Notes: generated from the letters alone by a model not told the origin. A DNA stretch of 64,000 bases from Azomonas tarimensis (GCF_042648805.1 NZ_JBHRXZ010000022.1:744001-808000); one strand, 5' to 3'. Numbered from the stretch's first letter, positions 7,883-17,845 are shown. Program-made: numbers and translations.

Positions 7883-8248
7883 TTACTGTACCCAACTGTC
7901 GACGGCCTCGGCGCCGTACTTTTCCTTCCAGGCCTTGAGTACCTTGTGGTTGCCACCCTTGGTTTCGACCACTTCGCCGGTTTCCGGATTCTTGTAGACC
8001 TTGACCTGCCGGGCTCGACGGGTCGCAGCAGGCTGCGCGGCAGCCTTGGGCGCGGCCTGGCGGGGCTTTGGCTCAAGGATGTCGATGATACCCCCCAGGT
8101 CCTGTTCATACTGCAGCATGAGGTCGCGAAGTTTCTGCTCGAACTCGATCTCGCGCTTCAGTCCTTCGTCATTCTTGAGTTTCTCAAGCTCCTGCAGCTG
8201 CGCGGCGAGTTGTTCTTCGAGCTTCCTGAATTCCGCAAGGCGGGACAT
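7883..8248 (-). CDS. mvaU: MvaT/MvaU-family H-NS-like silencer
   Basis: 121 residues. The N-terminal half is a coiled-coil oligomerisation region (SRLAEFRKLEEQ onward, to about residue 60); a flexible Ala/Pro linker follows; the C-terminal DNA-binding part has VKVYKNPETGEVVETKGGNHKVLKAWK, which includes the Gly-Asn that inserts in the AT-rich minor groove in MvaT. The N-terminal wording is closer to MvaU than MvaT. It silences horizontally acquired AT-rich DNA. The start at 8248 follows GGAGG by eight bases; the in-frame upstream ATG overlaps that site and is rejected. A near-consensus promoter and a terminator flank the gene, so it is monocistronic. Confidence 0.9.
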   Translation of the reverse strand: MSRLAEFRKLEEQLAAQLQELEKLKNDEGLKREIEFEQKLRDLMLQYEQDLGGIIDILEPKPRQAAPKAAAQPAATRRARQVKVYKNPETGEVVETKGGNHKVLKAWKEKYGAEAVDSWVQ

Positions 8249-8277
8249 GTTGCTGACCTCCATATGTCTGTAGTTCG

Positions 8278-8306
8278 AATATATGGAAGGTAGATCAGGT
8301 GAGCAA
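8278..8306 (-). promoter_or_regulatory. Sigma-70-like promoter of the MvaU-like gene
   Basis: Reading the minus strand, TTGCTC (-35, 8301-8306) and TATATT (-10, 8278-8283) are separated by exactly 17 bases, and lie 30 to 58 bases upstream of the start codon. Confidence 0.65.
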
Positions 8307-8508
8307 GCATTGGTTTCATGCCCGAACGGTATTTCATAAAACAGACACGCCGGGAAAGTTGTTCAAGTCTTACAAGAGTTGTACTGCCTCGTTAGATATC
8401 TCGACGCGGTCCGACGACTTGTAGAACTTCGGGTGGGAGCGGCCACTTTGTGCAACGGCTGCAGGCAAGGGCTGTTGCCGGGGGCGATCAGCGCCGGGAA
8501 GCCGGTGT

Positions 8509-9540
8509 TCAATAGTCCGTTTCGGGCAAACTGCGCAGGATGTGGCGGTAGCTATCCATTCGCTGGGGCTGGATCCGCCCCTGGTCGAGGGCTTCAAGCA
8601 GGGCACAGCCGGGCTCGCGGTCGTGCTTGCAATCACGGAAGCGGCAGCGTCCGAGCAGGTCGCGAAATTCGATGAAGCCGGCCTCGACGTCATCGCGACT
8701 GACATGCCCGAGCCCGAATTCGCGGATCCCAGGGGAGTCGATCAGCTGTCCGCCGCCGGGAAAGTGAAACAGCCTTGCGGTGGTGGTGGTGTGGGTGCCC
8801 TTGCCGGTCAGTTCCGACAGCGCGCCGACCCGGGTATCGATGCCCGGCAGCAGGCTGTTGACCAGCGATGACTTGCCCACCCCCGACTGGCCGACGAACA
8901 CGGCGGTCTTGCCGTCCAGGCGCCGTTGCAACTCGGCCATGCCATCGCCCTGGTGCGCCGAGACCTCCAGCAGTGGGTAGCCAAGGCTGCGGTAGACCTC
9001 CAGCAGGGCATTGAGCGCGGTCTCGTTCTGTGCGTCGATCAGGTCCGCCTTGTTCAGCAGGAGCTGCGGCTGGATGCCTGCGTGTTCGGCGGCCACCAGG
9101 TAGCGGTCGATGAGGTTGGCATGCGGCTCGGGCAGCGGGGCGAAGACGATGACGATGAGGTCGACGTTGGCCGCCACCGGCTTGAGCTGGCCGCGCGGGT
9201 CCGGGCGACAGAGTTCGGTGTGGCGGGGCAACTGCGCGACGATCACGCCGATGCCCTGGTTGCCCGGCCGCCAGACCACTTGGTCGCCGGTCACCAGGGG
9301 CGGCAGGTTGGCCCGCAGGTGGCAACGGAACACCTGACCGGCCTGTTCGCCGATCAGGGCTTCGACTTCCACCTGCACGCCGAAGTGGGCGATCACCAGG
9401 CCCGTCTGTTCCGGGCCGAGATCACCGCCCTCCAGCTCATCGAGCGCCTTGGATTCGCGTCGTGCCGCACGCGAGGCGCGTTCCTGCTGGATCTTCTCGA
9501 TGCGCCAGCTTTGCCGGCGGTTGAGCTGGCGTTTGGCCAT
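8509..9540 (-). CDS. rsgA: Ribosome small-subunit GTPase RsgA
   Basis: 343 residues. This is the circularly permuted GTPase that checks 30S maturation. After a basic N-terminus (MAKRQLNRRQSWRIEKIQ) and an OB-fold, the motifs run G4 (NKAD), G1 (GQSGVGKSS), G2 (GKGTHTTTT) and G3 (DSPG). The C-terminal zinc site has CRFRDCKHDREPGC. Length and motif order match the family. It lies divergent to the methyltransferase and orn genes; rsgA next to orn is common in Pseudomonas. Confidence 0.96.
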   Translation of the reverse strand: MAKRQLNRRQSWRIEKIQQERASRAARRESKALDELEGGDLGPEQTGLVIAHFGVQVEVEALIGEQAGQVFRCHLRANLPPLVTGDQVVWRPGNQGIGVIVAQLPRHTELCRPDPRGQLKPVAANVDLIVIVFAPLPEPHANLIDRYLVAAEHAGIQPQLLLNKADLIDAQNETALNALLEVYRSLGYPLLEVSAHQGDGMAELQRRLDGKTAVFVGQSGVGKSSLVNSLLPGIDTRVGALSELTGKGTHTTTTARLFHFPGGGQLIDSPGIREFGLGHVSRDDVEAGFIEFRDLLGRCRFRDCKHDREPGCALLEALDQGRIQPQRMDSYRHILRSLPETDY

Positions 9541-9658
9541 TTTTGTGTGCTTCGGTCGTGGTGGGAGGCGAGTCTAGCATGCCCGCGACGGGGCTCTGTA
9601 AGGCGCTGTGGCTCGGTTACACTGCGGATTTTGCCGGATGATCATGTTGCGCGTTGCG

Positions 9659-10420
9659 ATGACTCGTTATCCCGCCGTGCTGGCGTTGCTGGCCCAGTTG
9701 CTGGGCGTCGCGGCCTGTGGCGTCGTGCTGTGGCTGCTGGCGCGTCTGGCCGGGTGGGGCCCGGGCATGCTTGGCGCCGCCTGGCTGCAGGGCGCGATGG
9801 CCGCCGCGTTGGGTCAGGCGCTCGGGCTGTCACGCTGGTGGCTGCCGATCAACCTGCTGTTCATGCCGCTGTTGGCTTGCCTGTTCTGGCAGACGATCCC
9901 GCCCTGGCTGCCGCTCGGCGGCTTTCTGATCCTGTTGCTGCTCAACTGGAACGCCTTCGCCGAGCGGGTGCCGCTCTACCTCACCGGTCGCGCCACCGAG
10001 CAACGGCTGCGCGAGCGCCTGGCCGGGCTGCCGGAGGACTTTCGCTTCATCGATCTGGGCAGCGGTCTGGCGGGCACGCTGGTGCGGTTGTCGCGCGCCT
10101 ATCCGCAGGCGCACTTCGTCGGGGTCGAAACCGCGCCGCTGACCTTTGCACTCTCCTGGCTGCGCTGCCTCGGCCGGCGCAATTGCCGGGTGCGCTTCGT
10201 CAGCCTCTGGCAGGTTCATCTGGGCGGCTACGATGTGGTCTATTGCTTTCTCTCGCCGGCGCCCATGCCGCGGCTGTGGATGCAGGCGCGGGAAGAAATG
10301 AGGCCCGGGGCGCTGCTGATCAGCAACAGCTTCGCGGTGCCCGGGGTCGAACCCGAGGAAGTTGTCGAGCTGGACGATTGGCGCCAGTCGCGGCTCTTGC
10401 TGTGGCGACCGGCCAACTGA
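9659..10420 (+). CDS. Membrane-anchored class I SAM-dependent methyltransferase
   Basis: About 253 residues. Three hydrophobic helices (roughly residues 5-95) anchor a C-terminal Rossmann methyltransferase domain with motif I FIDLGSGLAGTLV, an acidic VGVETAP strand, and YDVVYCFLSPAPM. The substrate is unknown. It sits 50 bases upstream of orn on the same strand. The start is uncertain: 9659 (MTRYP) is preferred, but in-frame ATG codons at 9638 and 9644 are possible, and none has a clear ribosome site. Confidence 0.75.
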   Translation: MTRYPAVLALLAQLLGVAACGVVLWLLARLAGWGPGMLGAAWLQGAMAAALGQALGLSRWWLPINLLFMPLLACLFWQTIPPWLPLGGFLILLLLNWNAFAERVPLYLTGRATEQRLRERLAGLPEDFRFIDLGSGLAGTLVRLSRAYPQAHFVGVETAPLTFALSWLRCLGRRNCRVRFVSLWQVHLGGYDVVYCFLSPAPMPRLWMQAREEMRPGALLISNSFAVPGVEPEEVVELDDWRQSRLLLWRPAN

Positions 10421-10469
10421 CGCCACGGCACGATCGGGCTAGAATGCGCGCCTGAGCCGAGGAGTCGCC

Positions 10470-11012
10470 ATGCAGAATTCACAGAACCTGATCTGGATCG
10501 ATCTGGAAATGACCGGGCTGGATCCCGATACCGACGTCATCATCGAGATGGCGACCATCATTACCGACAGCGAGCTCAACACCCTGGCCGAAGGACCGGT
10601 GATCGCGGTCCACCAGAGCGACGAGATCCTTGCCGGCATGGACGAGTGGAACACCCGTCAGCACGGCGGTTCGGGCCTGACCCAGCGGGTCCGCGAGAGC
10701 CGTATCGATGCCGCCGAGGCCGAGGCCATGACCCTGGCGTTCATCCGCCAGTGGGTGCCCGAGCGCAATTCGCCGATCTGTGGCAACAGCATCTGCCAGG
10801 ATCGTCGCTTCCTCTACCGGCACATGCCACAGCTCGAGGCCTATTTCCACTACCGCAACCTGGACGTCTCGACGTTGAAGGAGCTGGCCGCCCGCTGGGC
10901 GCCGACGGTTCGCGACGGCTTCAAGAAGAGTGCGACCCACCTCGCGCTGGACGACATCCGCGACTCGATCGCCGAGCTGCGCCATTATCGCGAGCACTTC
11001 ATCCGGTTCTGA
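10470..11012 (+). CDS. orn: Oligoribonuclease
   Basis: 180 residues, a DEDDh 3'-5' exonuclease. LIWIDLEMTGLD contains the first Asp-x-Glu, and the rest of the chain (NSICQDRRFLYRHMP, and HLALDDIRDSIAEL) carries the remaining metal ligands and catalytic His. It degrades RNA dinucleotides, including the pGpG made from c-di-GMP, and so finishes c-di-GMP turnover in Pseudomonas. The start follows GAGGAG at normal spacing. Confidence 0.97.
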   Translation: MQNSQNLIWIDLEMTGLDPDTDVIIEMATIITDSELNTLAEGPVIAVHQSDEILAGMDEWNTRQHGGSGLTQRVRESRIDAAEAEAMTLAFIRQWVPERNSPICGNSICQDRRFLYRHMPQLEAYFHYRNLDVSTLKELAARWAPTVRDGFKKSATHLALDDIRDSIAELRHYREHFIRF

Positions 11013-11021
11013 GGCTGGCCG

Positions 11022-11657
11022 CTACTTGCCCAGCCGGCGCAGTTCGTCCGACTCCGCCACTCGCGCGCCTTCGCCCTCTTCCAGCGCCAGGCGCCAGAGC
11101 GCGCGGGCCAGGGTCGAGGCTTCGATGCCGTGGTACTTGCCTGGCAGCAATTGGGAAAGCGGGGCGACCAGGCGTTCGCCGGGGCGGTTTTCCAGGCGCG
11201 GGCCGATCAGTTGCGAGGGCCGGGCCAGGGTCAGTTGGGGCCAGCCCTGGGCCTGCAGCGCCGCTTCGAGCTCGCCCTTCACCTGAAGGTAGAAGAACGA
11301 ACTCTGCGGGTCCGCGCCCAGCGAACTGATCGCCAGCAGGTGACGAGCGCCCAATGCCCGTGCGCGTTCGGCGAAGGCGACCACCAGGTCGAGATCGATC
11401 GCCCGAAAATTCTCCTTGGAGCCTGCCTGTTTGAGGGTGGTGCCGAGGCAGCAGAACGCCGTATCCACCGGATCGTCCAGCTGTGGCAGCAGGGTCCGCA
11501 ATTCTCCCACCGGGTTGACCAGCCGGGGGTGTTCGGCCAGCGGCCGGCGGGTGGGCGCGTGCAGGCATTCGACCAGGGGTTCGCTGAGGATCCGGTCCAG
11601 CAAGTGTTCGCCGGTCAGGCCGGTGGCGCCGGCAAGCAGAATGCGCTTGGCTGTCAT
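11022..11657 (-). CDS. NAD(P)-binding epimerase/oxidoreductase (TIP30-like)
   Basis: 211 residues of atypical short-chain dehydrogenase type: ILLAGATGLTGEHLL is the glycine-rich nucleotide motif, and FCCLGTTLKQAGSKENF and the LLAISSLGADPQSSFFYLQVKGELE segment (Tyr-x3-Lys) match the HTATIP2/TIP30-like group. Its start overlaps the stop of the MORN/C13 lipoprotein by four bases (ATGA), so the two are coupled. The substrate is unknown. Confidence 0.8.
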   Translation of the reverse strand: MTAKRILLAGATGLTGEHLLDRILSEPLVECLHAPTRRPLAEHPRLVNPVGELRTLLPQLDDPVDTAFCCLGTTLKQAGSKENFRAIDLDLVVAFAERARALGARHLLAISSLGADPQSSFFYLQVKGELEAALQAQGWPQLTLARPSQLIGPRLENRPGERLVAPLSQLLPGKYHGIEASTLARALWRLALEEGEGARVAESDELRRLGK

Positions 11658-13261
11658 GGGGTCTCTCTTTGCTCTGTGTTCAGGATCCTGCGCCAATGCT
11701 CGAGCACGAGCGGCGCCTCGGACATCTGGGGCTCGGAGGCTTCGAACGCATCGGCCTCCTCGCGAAGGGCGACTTGCTCGCGGGCCCGTCCGAAGGCCTC
11801 GCCGAGGTCTCGGGTTTCCTGCAGGGCCTCGGCGAACAAGGCTCGGCCAAAATAGGTGAAATCGCTGGTTTCCGAACAGCCGAAGGAGGTGCGGTCGGCG
11901 CGCGCCGCGGTGATCACCAGGGTTCGCGGGTCGGCCAGTACGGGGATGAACCCCCCCGAGTAGCATGCCGAGACAATGACGATCTTGTTGCGCTCGGCCA
12001 GCGGCTCGAGCAGCCAGGCCAGCTCGCCGGCCGGCAGGTCGGCGAGGCTGAGACCGGGCTGGTGCAGGATCAGTTCGTGGTCAGCGGAGCCGTGGCTGGT
12101 GAGATAGAGCAGGATCAGGTCTTCCTCGCCGCTGTTCGCCGCCAGCGCCTGGATTGCCCGCGACAGCGACTCGCGCGTCGCCATGGGCCGGTCCTTCAGG
12201 TGGTCGCGGTGGTTGACCAGGCTGATCTGGCCGTGGGCGGCAAAGCGTTCGGCGAGCAACTGGCCGACAAAGTCGGCCTCGCGGAGAAACACGCTCTGCC
12301 GACCGTCGCCCGCGACGATCAGGCTGTAGAGTTCGGCGGCCGATGTCGAGGGGGGCAGGGCGGCGAGGGTATCGGCAAGCAGTCGGCCCTGTTCGAGCAG
12401 GGCCAGGTCCAACGGGTCGGCGAGGGGGCGGCCATCCGGCGCGGCGAGCAGCCGTCCCTGGCGCCAGATGCCGGCGCGGCGGGTGCCATCGGCCAGTACC
12501 TGTTCACCTTCGCCGGCGAAGCGGCCATCGCTGAACTGCCCGGTGTAGACGCTGCCGTCGGCCCGCTCGAGCCTGCCCTGGCCCTGGTAACGCCACTGGC
12601 GCAGCTCGCCCTGGTAGCGACTGCCATCGGCGGCCAGGTGCTCGCCTGGCCCGTTGGGCTCGCCGGCGGCGAACTGACCGCTCCACTGTTCACCAAAGGC
12701 GGTCCGGTAGCGACCCTGCCCGTGGAACTGGCTGGCGGCGAACTCGCCCGCATAGTGGTCGCCGTCGTCGTTTCGGTATTCGCCCAGGCCTTCGAGCTGG
12801 CCGGCACGGAAGGTGCCGCTGAAGCGTTCGCCGGGCAATTCGAGCACGCCCTCGCCGTGATAGCGATCGTCTTCGAGGGCGCCGCGGTAGGTCAGGCCTT
12901 CCTGCTCGAATACCCCGACGCCGTGCATCCGGCCAAGGCGAAACTCACCCCGATACCGGGCGCCGTCGGCATATTGGTAATGCCCCAGGCCGTGGAACAG
13001 GCCATCACGGAACTCGCCCTCGTAGCGATCACCGCTGGCGCCCTGCCAGACCCCGTGGCCGGCGAAGCGGCCGTCATGGAACTGGCCCTCGTAGAAGCCC
13101 CCGCTGGGGTAGCTGATGCGGCCCTGACCATGCGGACGCCCCTCGGCCTGCTCGCCGCGGAAGTGCCCCCCATCGGGCAGGACCGCGTCAGGGGTGGTGG
13201 CCGGGCCGCTGTTGTCACAGGCGGTGAGCAGCAAGAGCGCGAAAACGGGCAGCAAGCGCAT
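11654..13261 (-). CDS. MORN-repeat lipoprotein with a C13 (legumain-like) peptidase domain
   Basis: 535 residues. The N-terminus is a lipoprotein signal (MRLLPVFALLLLTAC; lipobox Cys15). Residues 32-270 hold ten to eleven tandem 23-residue MORN repeats of the form YxGxFxDGxxxGxGxxxxxDG. Residues 300-520 resemble a clan CD caspase-like C13 peptidase: catalytic His390 in TSHG and Cys433 in SACYSGG, each after a hydrophobic strand. C13 peptidases cleave after Asn or Asp, or act as transamidases. The protein should be envelope-anchored, with the repeats as a lipid- or protein-binding stalk. The start at 13261 gives an intact lipobox; an upstream in-frame ATG would bury it. Confidence 0.82.
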   Translation of the reverse strand: MRLLPVFALLLLTACDNSGPATTPDAVLPDGGHFRGEQAEGRPHGQGRISYPSGGFYEGQFHDGRFAGHGVWQGASGDRYEGEFRDGLFHGLGHYQYADGARYRGEFRLGRMHGVGVFEQEGLTYRGALEDDRYHGEGVLELPGERFSGTFRAGQLEGLGEYRNDDGDHYAGEFAASQFHGQGRYRTAFGEQWSGQFAAGEPNGPGEHLAADGSRYQGELRQWRYQGQGRLERADGSVYTGQFSDGRFAGEGEQVLADGTRRAGIWRQGRLLAAPDGRPLADPLDLALLEQGRLLADTLAALPPSTSAAELYSLIVAGDGRQSVFLREADFVGQLLAERFAAHGQISLVNHRDHLKDRPMATRESLSRAIQALAANSGEEDLILLYLTSHGSADHELILHQPGLSLADLPAGELAWLLEPLAERNKIVIVSACYSGGFIPVLADPRTLVITAARADRTSFGCSETSDFTYFGRALFAEALQETRDLGEAFGRAREQVALREEADAFEASEPQMSEAPLVLEHWRRILNTEQRETP

Positions 13262-13334
13262 ACGACGGGGTCCTGGGCTGGGGGGTACAGTATGCCGCAT
13301 CGCACAGGCATCGGCCGGGCTGCGCGGGCTGGTT

Positions 13335-13340
13335 TATAAT
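13335..13340 (+). promoter_or_regulatory. TATAAT -10 element before lrgA
   Basis: A perfect TATAAT lies 24 bases before the lrgA start codon, but the expected -35 position is GC-rich and a poor match, so an activator may be needed. Confidence 0.35.
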
Positions 13341-13363
13341 CGGTACTTTGCCGGAGGCTCCCC

Positions 13364-13726
13364 ATGCTGTTGCGCGGTCTGACCTGGCTGGTAATGTTCC
13401 AGCTGCTGGGCACGGCGATCAGCGTCCTGCTGGTGCCGATGCTGCCGGGGCCGATTGTGGGCCTGGTGCTGCTGTTCGTGTTTCTCTTCTGTCGGGGTCG
13501 GGTTGGCGAGCCGCTGGATGAAGCGGCGCGTTCGCTGCTTCGCTACCTGCCGCTGCTGCTGGTGCCGCCTGCGGTGGGCGTGATGGCCTATACCCATGAG
13601 ATTCTCCAGCAATTCTGGCCCCTGGTCGGCGCGCTGGTGCTGTCGCTGCTGTTGTCGCTGGTGCTGAGCGCCTGGCTGATGCAGTTCCTGATCCGCCGCC
13701 AGGCGCGGCGCGGGGGTGATACATGA
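13364..13726 (+). CDS. lrgA: CidA/LrgA-family holin-like membrane protein
   Basis: 120 residues, four hydrophobic helices, with the family's LPGPIVGLVLLF motif near residue 27. CidA/LrgA proteins are holin-like and influence murein hydrolase activity and export of small metabolites. The start follows GGAGG. It overlaps the next gene by four bases (ATGA), the usual two-gene arrangement. Confidence 0.88.
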   Translation: MLLRGLTWLVMFQLLGTAISVLLVPMLPGPIVGLVLLFVFLFCRGRVGEPLDEAARSLLRYLPLLLVPPAVGVMAYTHEILQQFWPLVGALVLSLLLSLVLSAWLMQFLIRRQARRGGDT

Positions 13727-14439
13727 GTCTGGACTGGCAGGCGGCGCTGCAATCGATTCCGGAGCATCCCTTGTTTGCGCTGGGCATCACCATGGCCGCG
13801 TTCCAGCTGGCGATGGCCGCCTATCAGCGCACCCGGTGGATTTTCCTGCAGCCGGTGCTCGGTTCGATGCTGCTGGTGATCGGGGTGCTGCTGGTCAGTG
13901 GGGTGTCCTATGCCCAGTACCGCGAGGGGGCCTGGCTGCTGAGCGTGCTGCTCGGGCCGGCCACGGTGGCCCTGGCGGTGCCCTTGTACCTCAACATGAA
14001 GCGGATTCGCCGGCTGTTTGGTCCGATCATGCTGACCCTGCTCATCGTCGGGCCGGTCACCACGGCGCTCGGTGTCGCCCTGGCCTGGGCGTTCGGCGCC
14101 AGCGAGCTGATGCTGGCGACCCTGGCACCCAAATCGGTGACCTCGCCCATCGCCATGCTGGTGGCCGAGCAGATTGGCGGTGTCGCCGCGCTGGCGGCGG
14201 TCTTCGTGTTGGTCACCGGGGTGCTGGGGGGCATGTTCGGACCGGCACTTATGAACTGGATGGGCGTCGAACATCCTGCCGCCCGCGGCATCACGCTGGG
14301 CCTCACGGCACATGCCGTGGGCACGGCCCAGGCACTGCAGGAAAGCGATGAATGCGGGGCCTTCGCCGCCGTGGCGATGAGCCTGATGGGCGTGATGACA
14401 GCGGTGCTGCTCCCCCTGGCGGTGTCCTTGACAGGCTGA
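13723..14439 (+). CDS. lrgB: LrgB-family membrane protein
   Basis: 238 residues with about seven transmembrane helices. It carries the LrgB features: LGPATVALAVPLY, a LAPKSVTSPIAM segment and GLTAHAVGTAQAL near the C-terminus. LrgB pairs with LrgA as an antiholin-like or glycolate/pyruvate export pair; which applies here is not decided by sequence. Confidence 0.88.
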   Translation: MSLDWQAALQSIPEHPLFALGITMAAFQLAMAAYQRTRWIFLQPVLGSMLLVIGVLLVSGVSYAQYREGAWLLSVLLGPATVALAVPLYLNMKRIRRLFGPIMLTLLIVGPVTTALGVALAWAFGASELMLATLAPKSVTSPIAMLVAEQIGGVAALAAVFVLVTGVLGGMFGPALMNWMGVEHPAARGITLGLTAHAVGTAQALQESDECGAFAAVAMSLMGVMTAVLLPLAVSLTG

Positions 14440-14450
14440 CTGGAGGCTCG

Positions 14451-15044
14451 ATGAATCTGCCGTTGTTTCCGCTCAATACCCTGCTCTATCCCGGCTGCAT
14501 GCTTGATCTGCAGATCTTCGAGCCGCGCTACCTGGACATGGTGGCGCGCTGCATGAAAGCGGGTGAAGGCTTCGGGGTGGTGCGCATCGTAGAGGGGCTC
14601 GAGGTCGGGCCGGCGGCCAGCGCCTTCGCCGCGATCGGCTGCGAAGCCCTGATCCGCGACTGGGAACAGCGGCCGAACGGGTTGCTGGGGATTCGCGTGG
14701 AAGGTGGGCGCCGCTTCAGTGTAATGGAGTCGGGGGTGCAGCCGGACCAGCTGACCCTGGCCGAGGTGGACTGGCTGCCGGAGCCGGAGAACCCGTCGCT
14801 GGGCGAAGACTACCCGGACCTGGTCGCGCTGCTCGAGGCGCTGGGCGAACACCCGATGGTCGAGGCGCTGGGCATGCGCGGCGCCGCCAGCGGCCTGAGT
14901 GACCTGGCCTATCGCCTGGCCTACCTGTTGCCCTTCAAGCCGGAGCAGAAACTGCTTCTGCTGCAAACCGACCTGGCCGAAGCGCGTCTCGCGCTGATCC
15001 AGGAACTGCTCGAGCAGATGCAGGATGGCGCCCCCGTCGACTGA
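14451..15044 (+). CDS. Lon N-terminal-domain (substrate-binding) protein
   Basis: 197 residues consisting only of the Lon protease N-terminal domain: LPLFPLNTLLYPGCMLDLQIFEPRYLDMV at the start, followed by helices, with no AAA or protease domain. Free-standing proteins of this kind have no settled function. The start follows TGGAGG at eight bases. It lies 11 bases after lrgB, possibly in one transcript. Confidence 0.88.
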   Translation: MNLPLFPLNTLLYPGCMLDLQIFEPRYLDMVARCMKAGEGFGVVRIVEGLEVGPAASAFAAIGCEALIRDWEQRPNGLLGIRVEGGRRFSVMESGVQPDQLTLAEVDWLPEPENPSLGEDYPDLVALLEALGEHPMVEALGMRGAASGLSDLAYRLAYLLPFKPEQKLLLLQTDLAEARLALIQELLEQMQDGAPVD

Positions 15045-15047
15045 AGC

Positions 15048-16367
15048 TCAGCGGTAACGGTAGAGTTCGCCGCCGGCGGGGAGCGCCCAGATCGCATAGG
15101 CCACCAGCAGGCCCAGGCACAGCGGCAGGATGGACAGCCAGGGCCGCGCCCTCAGCGGCTGCAACGGGCGGCGCCACTGCGTCAGCGCCAGGCAGGCCGC
15201 GCAGCAGCTCGCCGCGAGCAGGGCGCCAGCGATCACATCGGTGGGCCAGTGCACGCCGAGAAACACCCGCGAAGCGGCGATCAGGCTGGCTGGCAGGCAG
15301 GTGATCAGCATCCAGGTCATGCGCATGCGCACCAGCTGGCCACGTCCGGCCAAGACCCCCAGCACCAGGAAAAAAGCGAACGAGGCCGAGGTGTGGCCGC
15401 TGGGAAAGCTGTAGCTGGTCAGGGGTTCCAGCAACACGTCTGGGCGGGTCCGGGCGAAAGTCTGTTTCAGCGCGGTGACTGCCACGGCGGTCGAGGTCAG
15501 CGCCAGTCCGGCGAACAGCGCCTGCCGCCACTGACGCCAGGCCAGCAGTACCAGGCACAGCAGCGCTCCGGCAGCGGCCTGGATGTCGCGGTCGCCGAGG
15601 CGGGTGAGAAAGATCATGGTCTGGTCCCAGCCTGAGTTGCGCTCCTGCTGGATCACCTGCATCAGACCCTGGTCGAATTCCACCATCCGTGGCCAGCCCA
15701 GGAACAGGCTGAGCAGACCCAGCGCGCAGAGCCCGGCGACCAGCGGGCTGGTCAGGCGCAGGCCGCGCAGGCTGGCGTAGAAGCTGCCGCCCACCAGCAC
15801 CGCAAGCGAGCCGGCGACCACTGCGGCTTCCGGCCAGAAACCCTCCGGCAGCGGCAGGCGCAGGGCGGCGCCGGTGGTCCAGCCGGGCAGTAGATAGGCC
15901 AGCGTCCAGCCGGCCGAGGCCAGTAGCGACACCAGCAGAAAACGCGGGAACGGCATGTCGAGCATGCCGGCGGTCATCGGCAGCATGGGCCGCAGGGGGC
16001 CGATGAAGCGGCCCACCAGCAGGCTCGCCACCCCGTAGCGGCGAAAATACAGCTCGGCCCGCAGCAGCCACTCGGGGTGGTCGCGCAGGCCCTTGAGGCG
16101 GCGAATGTTCTGGTGGTAGCGGCGGCCCAGGGCATAGGACACCAGGTCACCAGCCAGTCCGCCGAGATAGGCCAGCATCAGTGTCTCTCCGAGGCTGAGC
16201 ACGCCACTGCCGGCAAGCACCGCCAGGGCCAGCACGATCAGGGTACCCGGCACCAGCAGGCCGACGACGGCCAGGCACTCGGCGAAACAGGCCAGCAGCA
16301 GGGCGACGCCCAGGTATTGGGGGTTGTTGTTCAACCAGGCGGTAATGGCGGCTAGCCAGTCGGTCAT
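15048..16367 (-). CDS. DedA-PAP2 fusion membrane protein
   Basis: 439 residues. Residues 1-200 are a DedA/SNARE-associated domain (FAECLAVVGLLVPGTLIVLALAVLAG, and GRFIGPLRPMLPMTAGM). Residues 235-415 are a PAP2 lipid phosphatase with the three phosphatase motifs KQTFARTRP, SFPSGHTS and SRVFLGVHWPTD. DedA proteins move polyprenyl phosphate or phospholipids across the membrane; PAP2 enzymes dephosphorylate such lipids, so the fusion suits undecaprenyl-phosphate recycling. The start follows AAGGACC. It is convergent to the Lon N-domain gene, with stops only three bases apart. Confidence 0.9.
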   Translation of the reverse strand: MTDWLAAITAWLNNNPQYLGVALLLACFAECLAVVGLLVPGTLIVLALAVLAGSGVLSLGETLMLAYLGGLAGDLVSYALGRRYHQNIRRLKGLRDHPEWLLRAELYFRRYGVASLLVGRFIGPLRPMLPMTAGMLDMPFPRFLLVSLLASAGWTLAYLLPGWTTGAALRLPLPEGFWPEAAVVAGSLAVLVGGSFYASLRGLRLTSPLVAGLCALGLLSLFLGWPRMVEFDQGLMQVIQQERNSGWDQTMIFLTRLGDRDIQAAAGALLCLVLLAWRQWRQALFAGLALTSTAVAVTALKQTFARTRPDVLLEPLTSYSFPSGHTSASFAFFLVLGVLAGRGQLVRMRMTWMLITCLPASLIAASRVFLGVHWPTDVIAGALLAASCCAACLALTQWRRPLQPLRARPWLSILPLCLGLLVAYAIWALPAGGELYRYR

Positions 16368-16537
16368 CAGGGGTCCTTACGGCCGTTCGGGGGGCTACAG
16401 GAGAGTCTAGGCGGGGTCGGCGGGGATTATCGTGCCGGCGTTGATATGGATTGTCGGCGCCCACGCTGGGCTTGCAGCTTTTGATCCTTCCGCCGGGCGC
16501 TATAGTTCCGTTGACAACTGTGCGCCGATGCCGGGAC

Positions 16538-16546
16538 TGCTATAAT
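16538..16546 (+). promoter_or_regulatory. Extended -10 promoter for the proA superoperon
   Basis: TGCTATAAT, a perfect extended -10 element, lies 33 bases before proA. A TTGACA at 16511-16516 is 24 bases away, too far to serve as its -35, so the extended -10 may carry recognition. Confidence 0.55.
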
Positions 16547-16579
16547 CATCCGCTTTTCCCAATGCAGGGTCGCTAACCG

Positions 16580-17844
<1,265 letters not shown>

Positions 17845-17845
<1 letters not shown>

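Noticed and set aside
11669..13339. Long open frame antisense to the MORN/C13 gene
   Set aside because: It mirrors the tandem repeats and GC bias of the opposite strand; it has no ribosome site, signal or known motif.
16511..16546. TTGACA with TATAAT as a classical proA promoter
   Set aside because: The spacing is 24 bases; the extended -10 element alone is the better reading.
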